A stretch of 64,000 nucleotides of DNA from Candidatus Uabimicrobium amorphum (GTDB lineage Bacteria; Planctomycetota; Uabimicrobiia; Uabimicrobiales; Uabimicrobiaceae), in the NCBI RefSeq assembly GCF_009002475.1, contig NZ_AP019860.1, positions 3,286,001 to 3,350,000 on the forward strand. Reading direction: 5' to 3'. How positions within the stretch are numbered: position 1 is the stretch's first letter; every line of letters begins with the position of its first letter. Below are positions 1-7,885 of the stretch, one piece after another. The notes beneath the pieces were generated by a model. The model was not told the DNA's origin. It ran no database searches and saw nothing but the letters and a program-made list of their open reading frames with translations. Position numbers and translations under genes: made by a program.

Positions 1-1287
1 CAATTAGAGCAGAAAAACTCACCGACGGGCAAAGAGTACGACCAACAAGCCGAAAAAATCGACTCATTGGAAAAAAAAGTAGGGCAATACGATGAAGTCA
101 TCCGTGCATTAGAAGAACAAGAAAAATCAGACGATGACTTCGAGGTTTTTTGGGATAACAAACTTGTTCTGCGAAGTATCAATAAGGAAATAAAAATCAC
201 TTTTGGTGGTTTCGCGCAACTAGATATAGGTTTTATACACGAAGACGCTGCGATTACCGAACAAATAGATCGAGCGGAAGACTTTGCCGACTTTCGTTCA
301 TTTCGTCCGACAATCACTGGTGAAATTGGGCGCTACTTTTTTGTTTTTCAACCTGACCTAGCTATCGACAACGAAATTGCCTTTCGCAATGTGTTTTTTG
401 GAATGAAAGGACTACCATTTAACGGTACATTACAGGTAGGTTTTTTTCGCGAATTCATCAGTTTAGAAGCTGTGCAGGGACTACCATTTCTCACGTTTAT
501 GGACCGCGCCAGTTTAGTAGACTTAACTCCTGGTTTTCAATTGGGTGCGCAATACATGGGGCGCGTATTCGATGAGAGACTCACCTTTGCCGCGGGAATT
601 TTTCGCGAAGTAGAGGATGATGATCCACCGCGCGTCGAAGACGGTGGTTCGTACGCCGGGACTTTCCGCGTCACCGGCCTTCCCATATACGAAGAGCAAG
701 GAAAATACTTGATGCACCTTGGTGCTGGCTATAGCTATCGCAGTCCACTAGACAATCGAGTGCAATTCAATGCCCGACCAGAAATAGACAACGGACCACA
801 GTTTGTGGATACGGGGGTCATTGAAAACGTCAACGATGTACAATTGTTTAGTTTTGAGTGGGCCGCCGTGATGAGTTCCTTTTCGCTGCAAAGTGAAGCG
901 ATGGTTGCTGTATTTGATATTGACGGCAATGACAAGGAAAACGTATGGGCATTTTATGTTTTCGCAAGTTACCTTTTAACCGGAGAATATCGTCCCTATC
1001 TCAAAAAAGCCGCAACATTTGGCGGTGTTTCGCCGTTTAACAGCTTTCTGGACGAAGAAAATGCAACGGGAGCCATAGAACTTGCCGTACGCTACTCAAG
1101 AATAGACCTCAACGACGACACAGTTCGCGGAAGGCGCATGGATGACATTACCTTAGGTGTCAACTGGTATATCAATCCATTCATACGCGTACAAGTCAAC
1201 TATATCTATTCGATACTGAGAAACCTAGATGCTGCCGACTTTGTCGATGCGCACATTTTAGCCATGCGTTTGCAAGTTACTTTTTAG
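1..1287 (+). CDS. OprO/OprP-type porin, 5' end missing
   Basis: Outer-membrane beta-barrel of the phosphate-selective porin O/P family, which forms anion-selective channels. The reading frame is open from base 1, so the true start lies upstream of the window; the TTG at 67 is only the first internal start-like codon. The first visible stretch is charged and helical (a likely periplasmic coiled coil, as in planctomycete and proteobacterial relatives). It is followed by a barrel rich in alternating aromatic strands, beginning near FGGFAQLDIGF and including DRASLVDLTPGFQLGAQY, a typical OprP-type segment. The protein ends in Phe (QVTF), as BAM-inserted barrels usually do. A terminator follows at once. 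Family call is good; substrate cannot be read. Confidence 0.85.
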   Translation, partial: QLEQKNSPTGKEYDQQAEKIDSLEKKVGQYDEVIRALEEQEKSDDDFEVFWDNKLVLRSINKEIKITFGGFAQLDIGFIHEDAAITEQIDRAEDFADFRSFRPTITGEIGRYFFVFQPDLAIDNEIAFRNVFFGMKGLPFNGTLQVGFFREFISLEAVQGLPFLTFMDRASLVDLTPGFQLGAQYMGRVFDERLTFAAGIFREVEDDDPPRVEDGGSYAGTFRVTGLPIYEEQGKYLMHLGAGYSYRSPLDNRVQFNARPEIDNGPQFVDTGVIENVNDVQLFSFEWAAVMSSFSLQSEAMVAVFDIDGNDKENVWAFYVFASYLLTGEYRPYLKKAATFGGVSPFNSFLDEENATGAIELAVRYSRIDLNDDTVRGRRMDDITLGVNWYINPFIRVQVNYIYSILRNLDAADFVDAHILAMRLQVTF

Positions 1288-1292
1288 TTCAC

Positions 1293-1320
1293 AAAACGGG
1301 CCAAATAATTGGCTCGTTTT
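1293..1320. terminator. Bidirectional intrinsic terminator
   Basis: A GC-rich stem (AACGGGCC pairing with GGCTCGTT around an AATAATT-type loop) is flanked by A-run and T-run. It sits between the porin stop and the stop of the convergent membrane-protein gene, so it can serve both. Confidence 0.75.
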
Positions 1321-1325
1321 TTACT

Positions 1326-2672
1326 TTAGAATTTCCTCTTGAATAAAGACAAAATGGCAGGTAACTGCTTTTTGAAATTATTCTTCACAAATGTCTTATA
1401 ATCCATGTCATAAATATTTTTGTCGTATCTGAGTTTGCCATCAAAGACACTTTTCCACATGTCAATGTGCGTCTTAATTTTCCGATAGTCGACAATGACA
1501 TCGAGATATAGAGTATCTCCATTCACCGCATAGGCTTTTACCACCCAACGAATACCAATGCCCTGGTCTTCAAATAAAAATTCTTCTTCTACTTTACAAC
1601 TTCTGATGTCATTTACCGAAAGGTGATAAGGAGCGTCCTTTGTATAAAAAGAGATCTTTTTCGTCGGGATATCCACCACCACCATTCGTTTTTGCCATCC
1701 CAAAAATGCCCATATAATCGTGGTTAGGCAGAAAATAGCAACGGAGACCATGAATGGAATTAGAAATAAATACCACAACCACTGATTCCCATGTAGATTT
1801 TGTAAAATATGTTGCAACATAATTACCATCACAAAAATGAGCAATCCGATCATCAACGTCATAAAAAATATGTAAGATAAAACATGAAAACCATCGTTAG
1901 ACTTTATTTTTATGTGCTTATCAACCACATATTCCACTAGTTTTACCTCGATGACTCTCCAGGCATACCGAGGTATTGGTTTATGCGTACCGCCAAATGA
2001 GTCCCGAAAAAGCCAATAAAACATGAGCAAAGCAACAAGGATCATCGCCGCAAAAATAGTGTACTTTTTCCAGTTCGTTTGTTCTTTGTATAACCGCTTT
2101 TTATTGAGGCGTCGTTCCTCCCATATTTGCGAATACTTTGCCGCAGCCTGCGCATAGAGAACAGCCCCTTCGTGGTGCCCATGCTTTTTGGCCTCTTTTT
2201 CTAGATATCTTAAGGTATCTCTTCTTCGTTCTTCTCTATCTTTGACAAAAGTCTCACTGTCGCCATAATACGATTCTTGTTTTTTTGCCCACGACACAGA
2301 TTGTTCGTAGTCACTGAGCAACATGTAAAATTCAGCAATCTGTTGCCGACAAGAATTTCGTAGCGGTGGGATAATATCGAGTTGATATTCAAATGTGCGC
2401 GTTTCACCAGGTTTCACGAACTCCTGCATTTGCTTTGTTTCGTTTATCGAGTAATTTTTCAGAAGTTCGAGAACGGTAGTTATGTAGGCAATCCCCTCTT
2501 TGTATTTTGCCTCGCCGCTGTATAATTTTATTTTGCGATTTACCTTACGCCACTCTCTTTGCACCTTAGAAATATCCTTCTTTTCTAAAGCGCGCTTCAA
2601 TGACCTTTCTGCAACAGAGACGTTGGTAAATATCAATACTCCCAACAAGATACAGATAATACACTTCTTCAT
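1326..2672 (-). CDS. Membrane protein with signal peptide and three TM segments, unknown function
   Basis: About 448 residues from the ATG at 2672, chosen because GAGGTG lies just upstream and the protein then begins with a signal peptide (MKKCIICILLGVLIFTNVSVA). The longer frame to 2855 would translate the hexanucleotide repeat into a Thr/Val run and is not credible. The N-terminal half is extracytoplasmic and helical, with a possible TPR-like part (LRYLEKEAKKHGHHEGAVLYAQAA). It is followed by one TM segment (IFAAMILVALLMFYWLF), a short loop and two more TMs (around IFFMTLMIGLLIFVMVIML and FLIPFMVSVAIFCLTTIIW). A C-terminal region after VVVDIPTKKISFYTKD is predicted beta-rich, as in PH-like or DUF3592-type tails (inference). 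No family is recognised. It is divergent from the kinase gene. Confidence 0.7.
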   Translation of the reverse strand: MKKCIICILLGVLIFTNVSVAERSLKRALEKKDISKVQREWRKVNRKIKLYSGEAKYKEGIAYITTVLELLKNYSINETKQMQEFVKPGETRTFEYQLDIIPPLRNSCRQQIAEFYMLLSDYEQSVSWAKKQESYYGDSETFVKDREERRRDTLRYLEKEAKKHGHHEGAVLYAQAAAKYSQIWEERRLNKKRLYKEQTNWKKYTIFAAMILVALLMFYWLFRDSFGGTHKPIPRYAWRVIEVKLVEYVVDKHIKIKSNDGFHVLSYIFFMTLMIGLLIFVMVIMLQHILQNLHGNQWLWYLFLIPFMVSVAIFCLTTIIWAFLGWQKRMVVVDIPTKKISFYTKDAPYHLSVNDIRSCKVEEEFLFEDQGIGIRWVVKAYAVNGDTLYLDVIVDYRKIKTHIDMWKSVFDGKLRYDKNIYDMDYKTFVKNNFKKQLPAILSLFKRKF

Positions 2673-2702
2673 ATTCACCTCGAAAAAGAAAGAGACCCTC
2701 AC

Positions 2703-2816
2703 CGTAATCGTGACTGTCACCGTGACCGTGACCCTGACCCTAACCGTAATCGTAGCCGTAATCGTAGCCGTAATCGTAGCCGTAGTCGTAATCGTAGTCG
2801 TAGTCGTAGTCGTAGT
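2703..2816. repeat. Hexanucleotide array, 19 units of CGTRRY
   Basis: Nineteen consecutive 6-bp units, mostly CGTAAT, CGTAGC, CGTAGT and CGTGAC, with three degenerate units (TGTCAC, CCTGAC, CCTAAC). The array lies about 31-144 bp upstream of the minus-strand gene starting at 2672. It has no spacers. Confidence 0.95.
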
Positions 2817-2923
2817 CGAAAAATTATAGCATTTTACAAAGCATAGAAACAACACGTCTTGATAAAATCTTAGCCGTTTGCCGTAGCTCTAAATCAAAAT
2901 AGCCTACAAAACCTCTAGCCACA

Positions 2924-2983
2924 GTCAGGGTCACGGTCACGGTGACGATTACGGCTACGGCTACGGCTACGGTGACGATTACG
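2924..2983. repeat. Hexanucleotide array, 10 units, inverted relative to the first
   Basis: Ten consecutive 6-bp units on the plus strand (GTCACG, GTGACG, ATTACG, GCTACG), which are the reverse complement of the unit type at 2703-2816. It lies about 85-144 bp upstream of the likely kinase start, so each of the two divergent transcripts carries the repeat in the same sense. Confidence 0.95.
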
Positions 2984-3067
2984 ATTTCAAGCTCTGTACT
3001 TGACTTTTCGCGATTTCGCATATACAATAAATCAAACTATCGACTACTTTGTGAAAGGTTTGTTATT

Positions 3068-4990
3068 GTGCCGGCTATTTCAGGATACGCATTGGTTTCC
3101 ATACTTGAATCCACGCAATGCGTTCCCCCCAAAATCATAGATACAATCCGAAAAGAGATGGAGCAAAATCCTGCAGATAACATATTGCAATCACTTAGTG
3201 AGAAAAATTTAATCCCCTGCGACGTTCACGAAAATTTACAAAATTTTCTATTGTCGATTCACAAAGCCTTTCCTTCACAGTCCGCAAAAACCCAGCGCCA
3301 AGTTAATCCGTACTTGCTCCCCGACGAAGCCAAGCGCGACATACTTTTTGCGCGTATTGTCTTATCCCAAGGTTATTGTTCACTGGAAACGATCAATAAG
3401 TGCCTTGAGATGAAATCATCTAAGGCCATGAAGAAAAAGAAACTGGGACAAATCATGGTCAGCAACCGATTTATTTCGGGGAATCGTTTTATCAAAGTGC
3501 AAAAAGAAATCGAGTTAAAGCTAGAGAAAAAAGATCTCGATACGATTATTTTCGAAGACAAAATGACGCGTATTGCCTCCAGCGAGGGTAAACTACAACT
3601 CATCGAAACCTCTATTCCCAAAAACTTTGGCTCCTACAATATCATTAGTGAGATTGCCCGCGGAGGAATGGGGGTCGTCTATAAAGCTTGGGATGATCAA
3701 TTAAAGCGTACAGTTGCTCTAAAAGTTTTACGCCAATGGGAATGTCCTTCCGTAGAAGAGACGCAGCGTTTTCAACGCGAAGCGCGTCTTGCTGCCAGTT
3801 TGCAACACCCCAATATCGTCAATATATACGATGCCGACGTCATCGATGGGGTAAATTACTTCACGATGGATTATGTAGAAGGTCAACCTTTATCACTTTA
3901 TCTAAAAGAAAATCAACTCGCGTATCGCGAGATTCTAAAAATCATTTACGATGTGGCCTTGGCTTTAGATTATGCGCACTCCAAAAATGTGATACATCGC
4001 GATGTAAAACCGGGAAACATCATGATTGACAAAAACGGTAAACCACGATTAACCGATTTTGGTCTTGCCAAAGCACTCAATGCCGACAGCGTTTTTATTA
4101 CACAGAGTGGAAAAACAATAGGTACTCCGGCCTATATGTCTCCCGAACAAGCCTGTGGAAAAAACACCATTGATGCTCGTAGTGATATTTACTCTCTTGG
4201 AGCCATACTATATGAAATGGTAACCGGGCAACCCCCTTTTGCCGGCGAATCTTTTGGTCTTGTTATTGCCGATGTAATTTCCAAAGAGCCAAAAAAGCCT
4301 TCACGCATTAATCCTTATCTCCCCCCCGACATAGAGGTCATCAGCCTGAAAGCTATGTCAAAAGAACTCGAACATCGCTATAGTAGTGCAAAAGAAATGG
4401 CGGAAGACATCAATCGTTACTTGTTTGGCGAAAATATCAAAGCAAAATTAAACTCAGATTTATTTAAAGTTTGGAAAAACTCTAGCATTGCACTAAACAA
4501 GCTCATTCCGTCTTTTTTGCTTATACTGATCGTTTTTGGCATCGTCATGTGGAACATAAGAGAGTCTATGCAACACGACAAAGACAGAAATTTACTGCAA
4601 GAAACACATATGTTACTAGAAAAACATAATTTTATTCTGGCAAAAGACGTTGCGCAAAAAATTCAACAAAACGATATGCAAAAACAGAGTAATGAAGCGC
4701 TCAACGAAACAGCTTGTCTTCTGGTTGCCAAAGCACAACAGTATCTAAACCTCTATACAAAAAACCTCGAAAACGTAGAGGTAAAAACAAATTACAATAA
4801 TATCATACATGCCTTTAACAAAGCGAAAAACGCCCAAATACTTATTGGCAACTCCAAACAAGTAAAATCAATCTTACAACGCATATACACTTTAAATCTA
4901 GAAATAGCCACAAAACACCAAAACGCCGAACACGAATTATGGTTTCGCAGTTGTTTACAGCAACTACGCGATATTGAAAAAAATAGGTAA
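3068..4990 (+). CDS. Transmembrane Ser/Thr protein kinase, PknB-like
   Basis: Eukaryotic-type (Hanks) protein kinase that phosphorylates Ser/Thr on target proteins. The start is uncertain: the frame is open back to 2942, but that part is the repeat array, so I take the GTG at 3068, which has GAAAGG about 10 bp upstream (640 aa). The N-terminal 190 residues are helical and not recognised. The kinase domain spans about 190-450 with a complete set of motifs: GGMGVVYKA (Gly loop), VALKVL (Lys), HRDVKPGNIM (catalytic loop), DFGLAK and GTPAYMSPEQ. One TM segment follows (LIPSFLLILIVFGIVMW, about 478-497), then a helical extracytoplasmic tail of about 140 residues. The gene ends exactly where the IscB element begins. 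Confidence 0.9.
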   Translation: MPAISGYALVSILESTQCVPPKIIDTIRKEMEQNPADNILQSLSEKNLIPCDVHENLQNFLLSIHKAFPSQSAKTQRQVNPYLLPDEAKRDILFARIVLSQGYCSLETINKCLEMKSSKAMKKKKLGQIMVSNRFISGNRFIKVQKEIELKLEKKDLDTIIFEDKMTRIASSEGKLQLIETSIPKNFGSYNIISEIARGGMGVVYKAWDDQLKRTVALKVLRQWECPSVEETQRFQREARLAASLQHPNIVNIYDADVIDGVNYFTMDYVEGQPLSLYLKENQLAYREILKIIYDVALALDYAHSKNVIHRDVKPGNIMIDKNGKPRLTDFGLAKALNADSVFITQSGKTIGTPAYMSPEQACGKNTIDARSDIYSLGAILYEMVTGQPPFAGESFGLVIADVISKEPKKPSRINPYLPPDIEVISLKAMSKELEHRYSSAKEMAEDINRYLFGENIKAKLNSDLFKVWKNSSIALNKLIPSFLLILIVFGIVMWNIRESMQHDKDRNLLQETHMLLEKHNFILAKDVAQKIQQNDMQKQSNEALNETACLLVAKAQQYLNLYTKNLENVEVKTNYNNIIHAFNKAKNAQILIGNSKQVKSILQRIYTLNLEIATKHQNAEHELWFRSCLQQLRDIEKNR

Positions 4991-5286
4991 CGCGATCAAC
5001 TACCCCCACTTAGTACCTAGCGGTACTTGAAGTGGGAGCTTGTAAGCTCAGTTGTTGACCAGCTTATATCAAGTGTAACAAGCTTGATAAGCGTTAGAAA
5101 CGAAAATATAGGTACTCTGGGGTGCTTCTCCAGCTCCAGACTCTACGGTTAGTAGTTAAACAGGTGTAGTGGGTTAAGCCAGTGCTGCTAACATACAAAA
5201 CCGTTTCATAACATTAGCGAGGAGACCTTTACCGGTTCTAAACCGAGAAACCAAAATAATTTGGTACTTTACAAAGAAAGATAGCT
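4991..5286 (+). ncRNA. omegaRNA (HEARO-type) of IscB
   Basis: The 296-bp non-coding stretch between the kinase stop and iscB is full of pairing. It has CCCACTT..AGTACC against GGTACT..AAGTGGG (about 5011-5035), GAGCTTGTAAGCTC, an outer CAACT/AGTTG closing pair, and GCTTATATCAAG against CTTGATAAGC (about 5060-5090). After these comes the segment CTGGGGTGCTTCTCCAGCTC (about 5117-5136), which resembles the conserved core of HEARO/omegaRNA, and a late ACCGGTTCTAAACCGAG element. In known IscB systems this RNA is transcribed in the iscB direction, and its 5' guide derives from the sequence flanking the left end. Here that would be the last roughly 16-20 bases up to about 4993, at the 3' end of the kinase gene. 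Promoter and exact RNA ends are not visible. Confidence 0.8.
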
Positions 5287-5289
5287 TTG

Positions 5290-6690
5290 ATGCAAAGAAG
5301 AGTGTTTGTACTCAGTAAAAATAGAAAACCTCTAATGCCATGCTCTCCGGCAAGGGCGCGACAATTGTTAAAAGAAAGAAAAGCAAGTGTCTACAGACAA
5401 GAACCCTTTACCATCATTCTCCAAAAAAGAACAGAGGGAGACTTGCAGAAGGTGCAACTCAAGTTTGATCCGGGAAGTAAAATTACTGGAATAGCTCTTG
5501 TCGTATTTTTTCAAAAAGGTACAGTCGTTACTTGGGCAGCAGAACTAGAGCATCGCGGCGAAAAAATAGTCGATTTGCTAAGCAAAAGGCGTGCAATTCG
5601 CCGTAGTCGTCGCAATCGTAAAACACGATATCGCCCACCAAGATTCTGTAATCGTACAAGAAAAAAAGGATGGATTGCACCTTCTTTAAAATCAAAAGTA
5701 GATAACATCTTTAATTGGACGAAAAAACTACTCGCTTATACACCAATTGACAACTTGTGTGTAGAAACAAATCGTTTTGATACCCAGAAGCTACAAAATC
5801 CTGAGATTTCAGGTGTCGAGTATCAACAAGGAACACTGTTTGGCTACGAAATTCGCGAATACCTACTTTACAAATGGAATCATCAATGCGTCTATTGCGA
5901 TGCAAAAAATGTTGCATTGGAGATAGATCACATTCATCCACGAAGTAAAGGCGGAAGTAACCGTGTATCTAATCTAACCATTAGTTGTCGTAAGTGCAAC
6001 GAAAACAAAGGTAATAGTGATATCCACGATTTTTTAAACAAAGACAACAAAAGATTACAGAAAATTGTGTCTTATAGTAAAAAAACACTGCGAGATGCTG
6101 CAAGTATCAACACAACACGCTACGTCATCGGCAACCAGTTAAAGAAACTCGGTATAGATGTAGGGTTTGCAAGTGGAGGAAAAACAAAAGCAAATCGTCG
6201 ACACAACGGATTCAACAAACAACACTGGATTGATGCTGCCTGTGCAGGAGAGAGTGGAGAGAATGTAACTATTTCTCAAGACCTAATACCTTTGGGTATT
6301 AGGTCTCAAGGTAGGGGCAGTAGGCAAATGTGTCGCGTGGATCAATTTGGATTCCCTCGTACAACAGCGAAAAGTCAAAAAAGGGCAAAAGGCTTTCAAA
6401 CGGGTGACATCGTAAAAGCCGTTGTGACAAAAGGTAAGAAAAAGGGTGTTTATGTTGGTCGTGTTGCCGTAAGATCTAACGGATATTTCAATATCAAAAC
6501 GAATAATTCTACAGTACAAGGTATTTCTTATCGTTATTGTCACTTGATACAACAAGTTGATGGATATTTTTATTTCCAGAAAGGAGATGCGAGATTGAAA
6601 AAGCCATCGTGCTCATGCTTCGCGCATTCGCGTCCGAGTGGCGATTCCTCCCCAACTTATAGAAGTCGGGGTATCCTCGCCACAAATTGA
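5290..6690 (+). CDS. iscB: IscB, RNA-guided RuvC/HNH nuclease
   Basis: Transposon-encoded ancestor-type relative of Cas9, which cuts DNA guided by omegaRNA. Length is 466 aa from the ATG at 5290. Domains: PLMP domain at the N-terminus (KPLMPCSPARARQLL, PLMP at 14-17); RuvC-I (LKFDPGSKITGIAL, Asp60); Arg-rich bridge helix (about 99-124); RuvC-II (NLCVETNRFD, Glu159); HNH inserted at about 190-245 with CxxC pairs at 200/203 and 233/236 and DH at 213-214; RuvC-III (HNGFNKQHWIDAACAG, His312 and Asp315); then the omegaRNA/TAM-recognition part (RGSRQMCRVDQFGFPRT, KKGVYVGRVAVRS). All catalytic residues are present, so it looks intact. The last 30 residues are encoded by the right-end hairpin region. 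The stop overlaps the next gene's ATG. Confidence 0.95.
   Translation: MQRRVFVLSKNRKPLMPCSPARARQLLKERKASVYRQEPFTIILQKRTEGDLQKVQLKFDPGSKITGIALVVFFQKGTVVTWAAELEHRGEKIVDLLSKRRAIRRSRRNRKTRYRPPRFCNRTRKKGWIAPSLKSKVDNIFNWTKKLLAYTPIDNLCVETNRFDTQKLQNPEISGVEYQQGTLFGYEIREYLLYKWNHQCVYCDAKNVALEIDHIHPRSKGGSNRVSNLTISCRKCNENKGNSDIHDFLNKDNKRLQKIVSYSKKTLRDAASINTTRYVIGNQLKKLGIDVGFASGGKTKANRRHNGFNKQHWIDAACAGESGENVTISQDLIPLGIRSQGRGSRQMCRVDQFGFPRTTAKSQKRAKGFQTGDIVKAVVTKGKKKGVYVGRVAVRSNGYFNIKTNNSTVQGISYRYCHLIQQVDGYFYFQKGDARLKKPSCSCFAHSRPSGDSSPTYRSRGILATN
6279..6306. repeat. Perfect 12-bp palindromic stem inside iscB
   Basis: AGACCTAATACC, a TTTG loop, then GGTATTAGGTCT. It is flanked by CTCAAG-type direct repeats and lies between RuvC-III and the C-terminal domain. 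The encoded residues (SQDLIPLGIRSQG) match ordinary IscB sequence at this place, so it is not an insertion. It would fold strongly in mRNA. Confidence 0.8.
6640..6681 (+). repeat. Right-end imperfect hairpin of the IscB element
   Basis: GGCGA (6640-6644) pairs with TCGCC (6677-6681) and CCCC (6650-6653) with GGGG (6668-6671), with bulged bases between. This is the type of subterminal hairpin that IS200/IS605 transposases recognise. Confidence 0.7.
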
Positions 6691-6914
6691 TGAAATTTTT
6701 TAGCAAAAAGAAAAAAGGGACTGTACAAATTATAGAAAGCCTAACGTGTTATTGTTTTCGCATTCCCACGAAAGAAATAGTAGATATTATCAAAAAACAC
6801 AAATGTCGCACGGTAGAAGCCGTTCAAATGCATTGCTCGGCCTGCGAAGGCTGCGGTGGATGTCGCCCCGACATCGAAGATTTAATTGAAGAATGTTGGA
6901 CAAAAAAGGAATAG
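6690..6914 (+). CDS. BFD-like [2Fe-2S] cluster protein
   Basis: Small protein of 75 residues related to bacterioferritin-associated ferredoxin and the BFD domain, which bind a [2Fe-2S] cluster through four cysteines. The spacing is as expected: CYC near residue 19-21, then about 30 residues, then the Cys-rich segment MHCSACEGCGGCRPDIEDLI, which contains CxxC pairs and more cysteines than the minimum. The ATG at 6690 overlaps the iscB stop, and the ribosome-binding region lies inside the right end of the element. The element therefore seems to have landed just in front of this gene and now supplies its 5' leader. It is followed after 3 bp by the next gene. Partner unknown. Confidence 0.75.
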   Translation: MKFFSKKKKGTVQIIESLTCYCFRIPTKEIVDIIKKHKCRTVEAVQMHCSACEGCGGCRPDIEDLIEECWTKKE

Positions 6915-6917
6915 TTC

Positions 6918-7844
6918 ATGGTCACACTAAATTGGCAAACAATTGCGCGGCAACAACTCGATCGATTTTATCAAACGGATGTCTATCCGCTAGATGTCAA
7001 AGACGTTCTCGTGGCTGTTTTACCAGAGCCAAAAAAACTCGACGACAAAAAGAATGAAGAACAGCTAAAATTACTCGAAGATATACGCACTTTACTACTC
7101 ACAAAACTAGAAGACCACACGGAAGAAATTTCTTTACCTGAGGAAACAGATGCTATCACGTTTGAAAGAACCAAAATCGTGGATAGTTTTCGTAGTAGCC
7201 GCATGAGATTTGCGGCATGGCTAAATGCCCAAGCACCGCTAGCATCGAAACATAGTATCGCATTTATCTCCACAAAGACAATTCACTGGGAGTACATGGC
7301 AGAAGATTTAGTAAGCAACGATAATCATAATCTATCCGTAACTTTCAAAATAAAAGTCTCCATAAACCGGGAAAAAATGATGTTTCTCGTCGAGAATTGG
7401 TTGCGTCGTCAGGAAATCATTCATGTTTGCGAAATCAATGAAATTTTTGACATGTATCTAACCAGCATAGGCTTCGATGGTATTATAGGCTCGCATGATA
7501 GCGAAGAAGTACTAGAAAATCTAATTGTGCAACGAAAACTACAGAAAAAGCTCAATCACTCGTTGCACTTTTTCCAAAACTACGGGTTTAACGTTGAAAT
7601 TACTCAGTTAAAATGGGAAACGGACCGGTCGGAAAATAAGCCCGAGAGCTTAACCGCCAAAATAGAAAAAAATCGCAAAGAATCTCCTCTGGATAACATG
7701 AGGTATGATCGTTTACAAATAAACGACATTATGGACGAAAATCGTTATGACGAACATCTTGACAAGCTCAAAAAAGAGCGTTCGAACAATGAAGAGATAA
7801 TATCGCAAATTACATCGACGCGAAGAATCAAGAAAAAATACTAA
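6918..7844 (+). CDS. Hypothetical protein, 308 aa
   Basis: Soluble, charged protein with no signal peptide or membrane segment and no family that I recognise. The N-terminal 60 residues (MVTLNWQTIARQQLDRFYQT) are followed by an acidic helical stretch and a mixed alpha/beta middle (about 110-220). The C-terminal 70 residues are strongly charged and probably disordered or coiled (NEEIISQITSTRRIKKKY end). It begins 3 bp after the BFD-like gene and ends 41 bp before rseP, so it is probably co-transcribed with both. The opening NWKTIA/NWQTIA resembles the start of the unknown protein at 21507; the similarity is short and may be chance. Confidence 0.75.
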   Translation: MVTLNWQTIARQQLDRFYQTDVYPLDVKDVLVAVLPEPKKLDDKKNEEQLKLLEDIRTLLLTKLEDHTEEISLPEETDAITFERTKIVDSFRSSRMRFAAWLNAQAPLASKHSIAFISTKTIHWEYMAEDLVSNDNHNLSVTFKIKVSINREKMMFLVENWLRRQEIIHVCEINEIFDMYLTSIGFDGIIGSHDSEEVLENLIVQRKLQKKLNHSLHFFQNYGFNVEITQLKWETDRSENKPESLTAKIEKNRKESPLDNMRYDRLQINDIMDENRYDEHLDKLKKERSNNEEIISQITSTRRIKKKY

Positions 7845-7885
7845 CGCACAGAGACGTACCGATAAATTACGAAATGAGGTAGATC

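Larger units (their letters stand above)
4994..6682 (+). mobile_element. IscB (IS200/IS605-like, non-autonomous) element
   Basis: Unit made of left-end structured RNA, an iscB gene and a right-end imperfect hairpin at 6640-6681, the usual layout of IscB-bearing IS200/IS605 relatives. No TnpA (Y1 transposase) gene is present, so mobilisation would need one in trans. Boundaries are estimated: the left end from the first paired RNA bases a few bases after the kinase stop, the right end from the foot of the hairpin. Elements of this superfamily make no target-site duplication, and none is seen. Confidence 0.75.

Noticed and set aside
2703..2983. CRISPR-like array
   Set aside because: Units are 6 bp and contiguous, without spacers or cas genes.
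2500..3027. Reading frames through the hexanucleotide repeats on both strands
   Set aside because: Low-complexity Thr/Val/Ala peptides that come only from the repeat; true starts with ribosome-binding sites lie beyond them.
5290..6690. Cas9 or a simple HNH homing endonuclease
   Set aside because: The PLMP domain, split RuvC with short bridge, size of 466 residues and upstream omegaRNA identify IscB.
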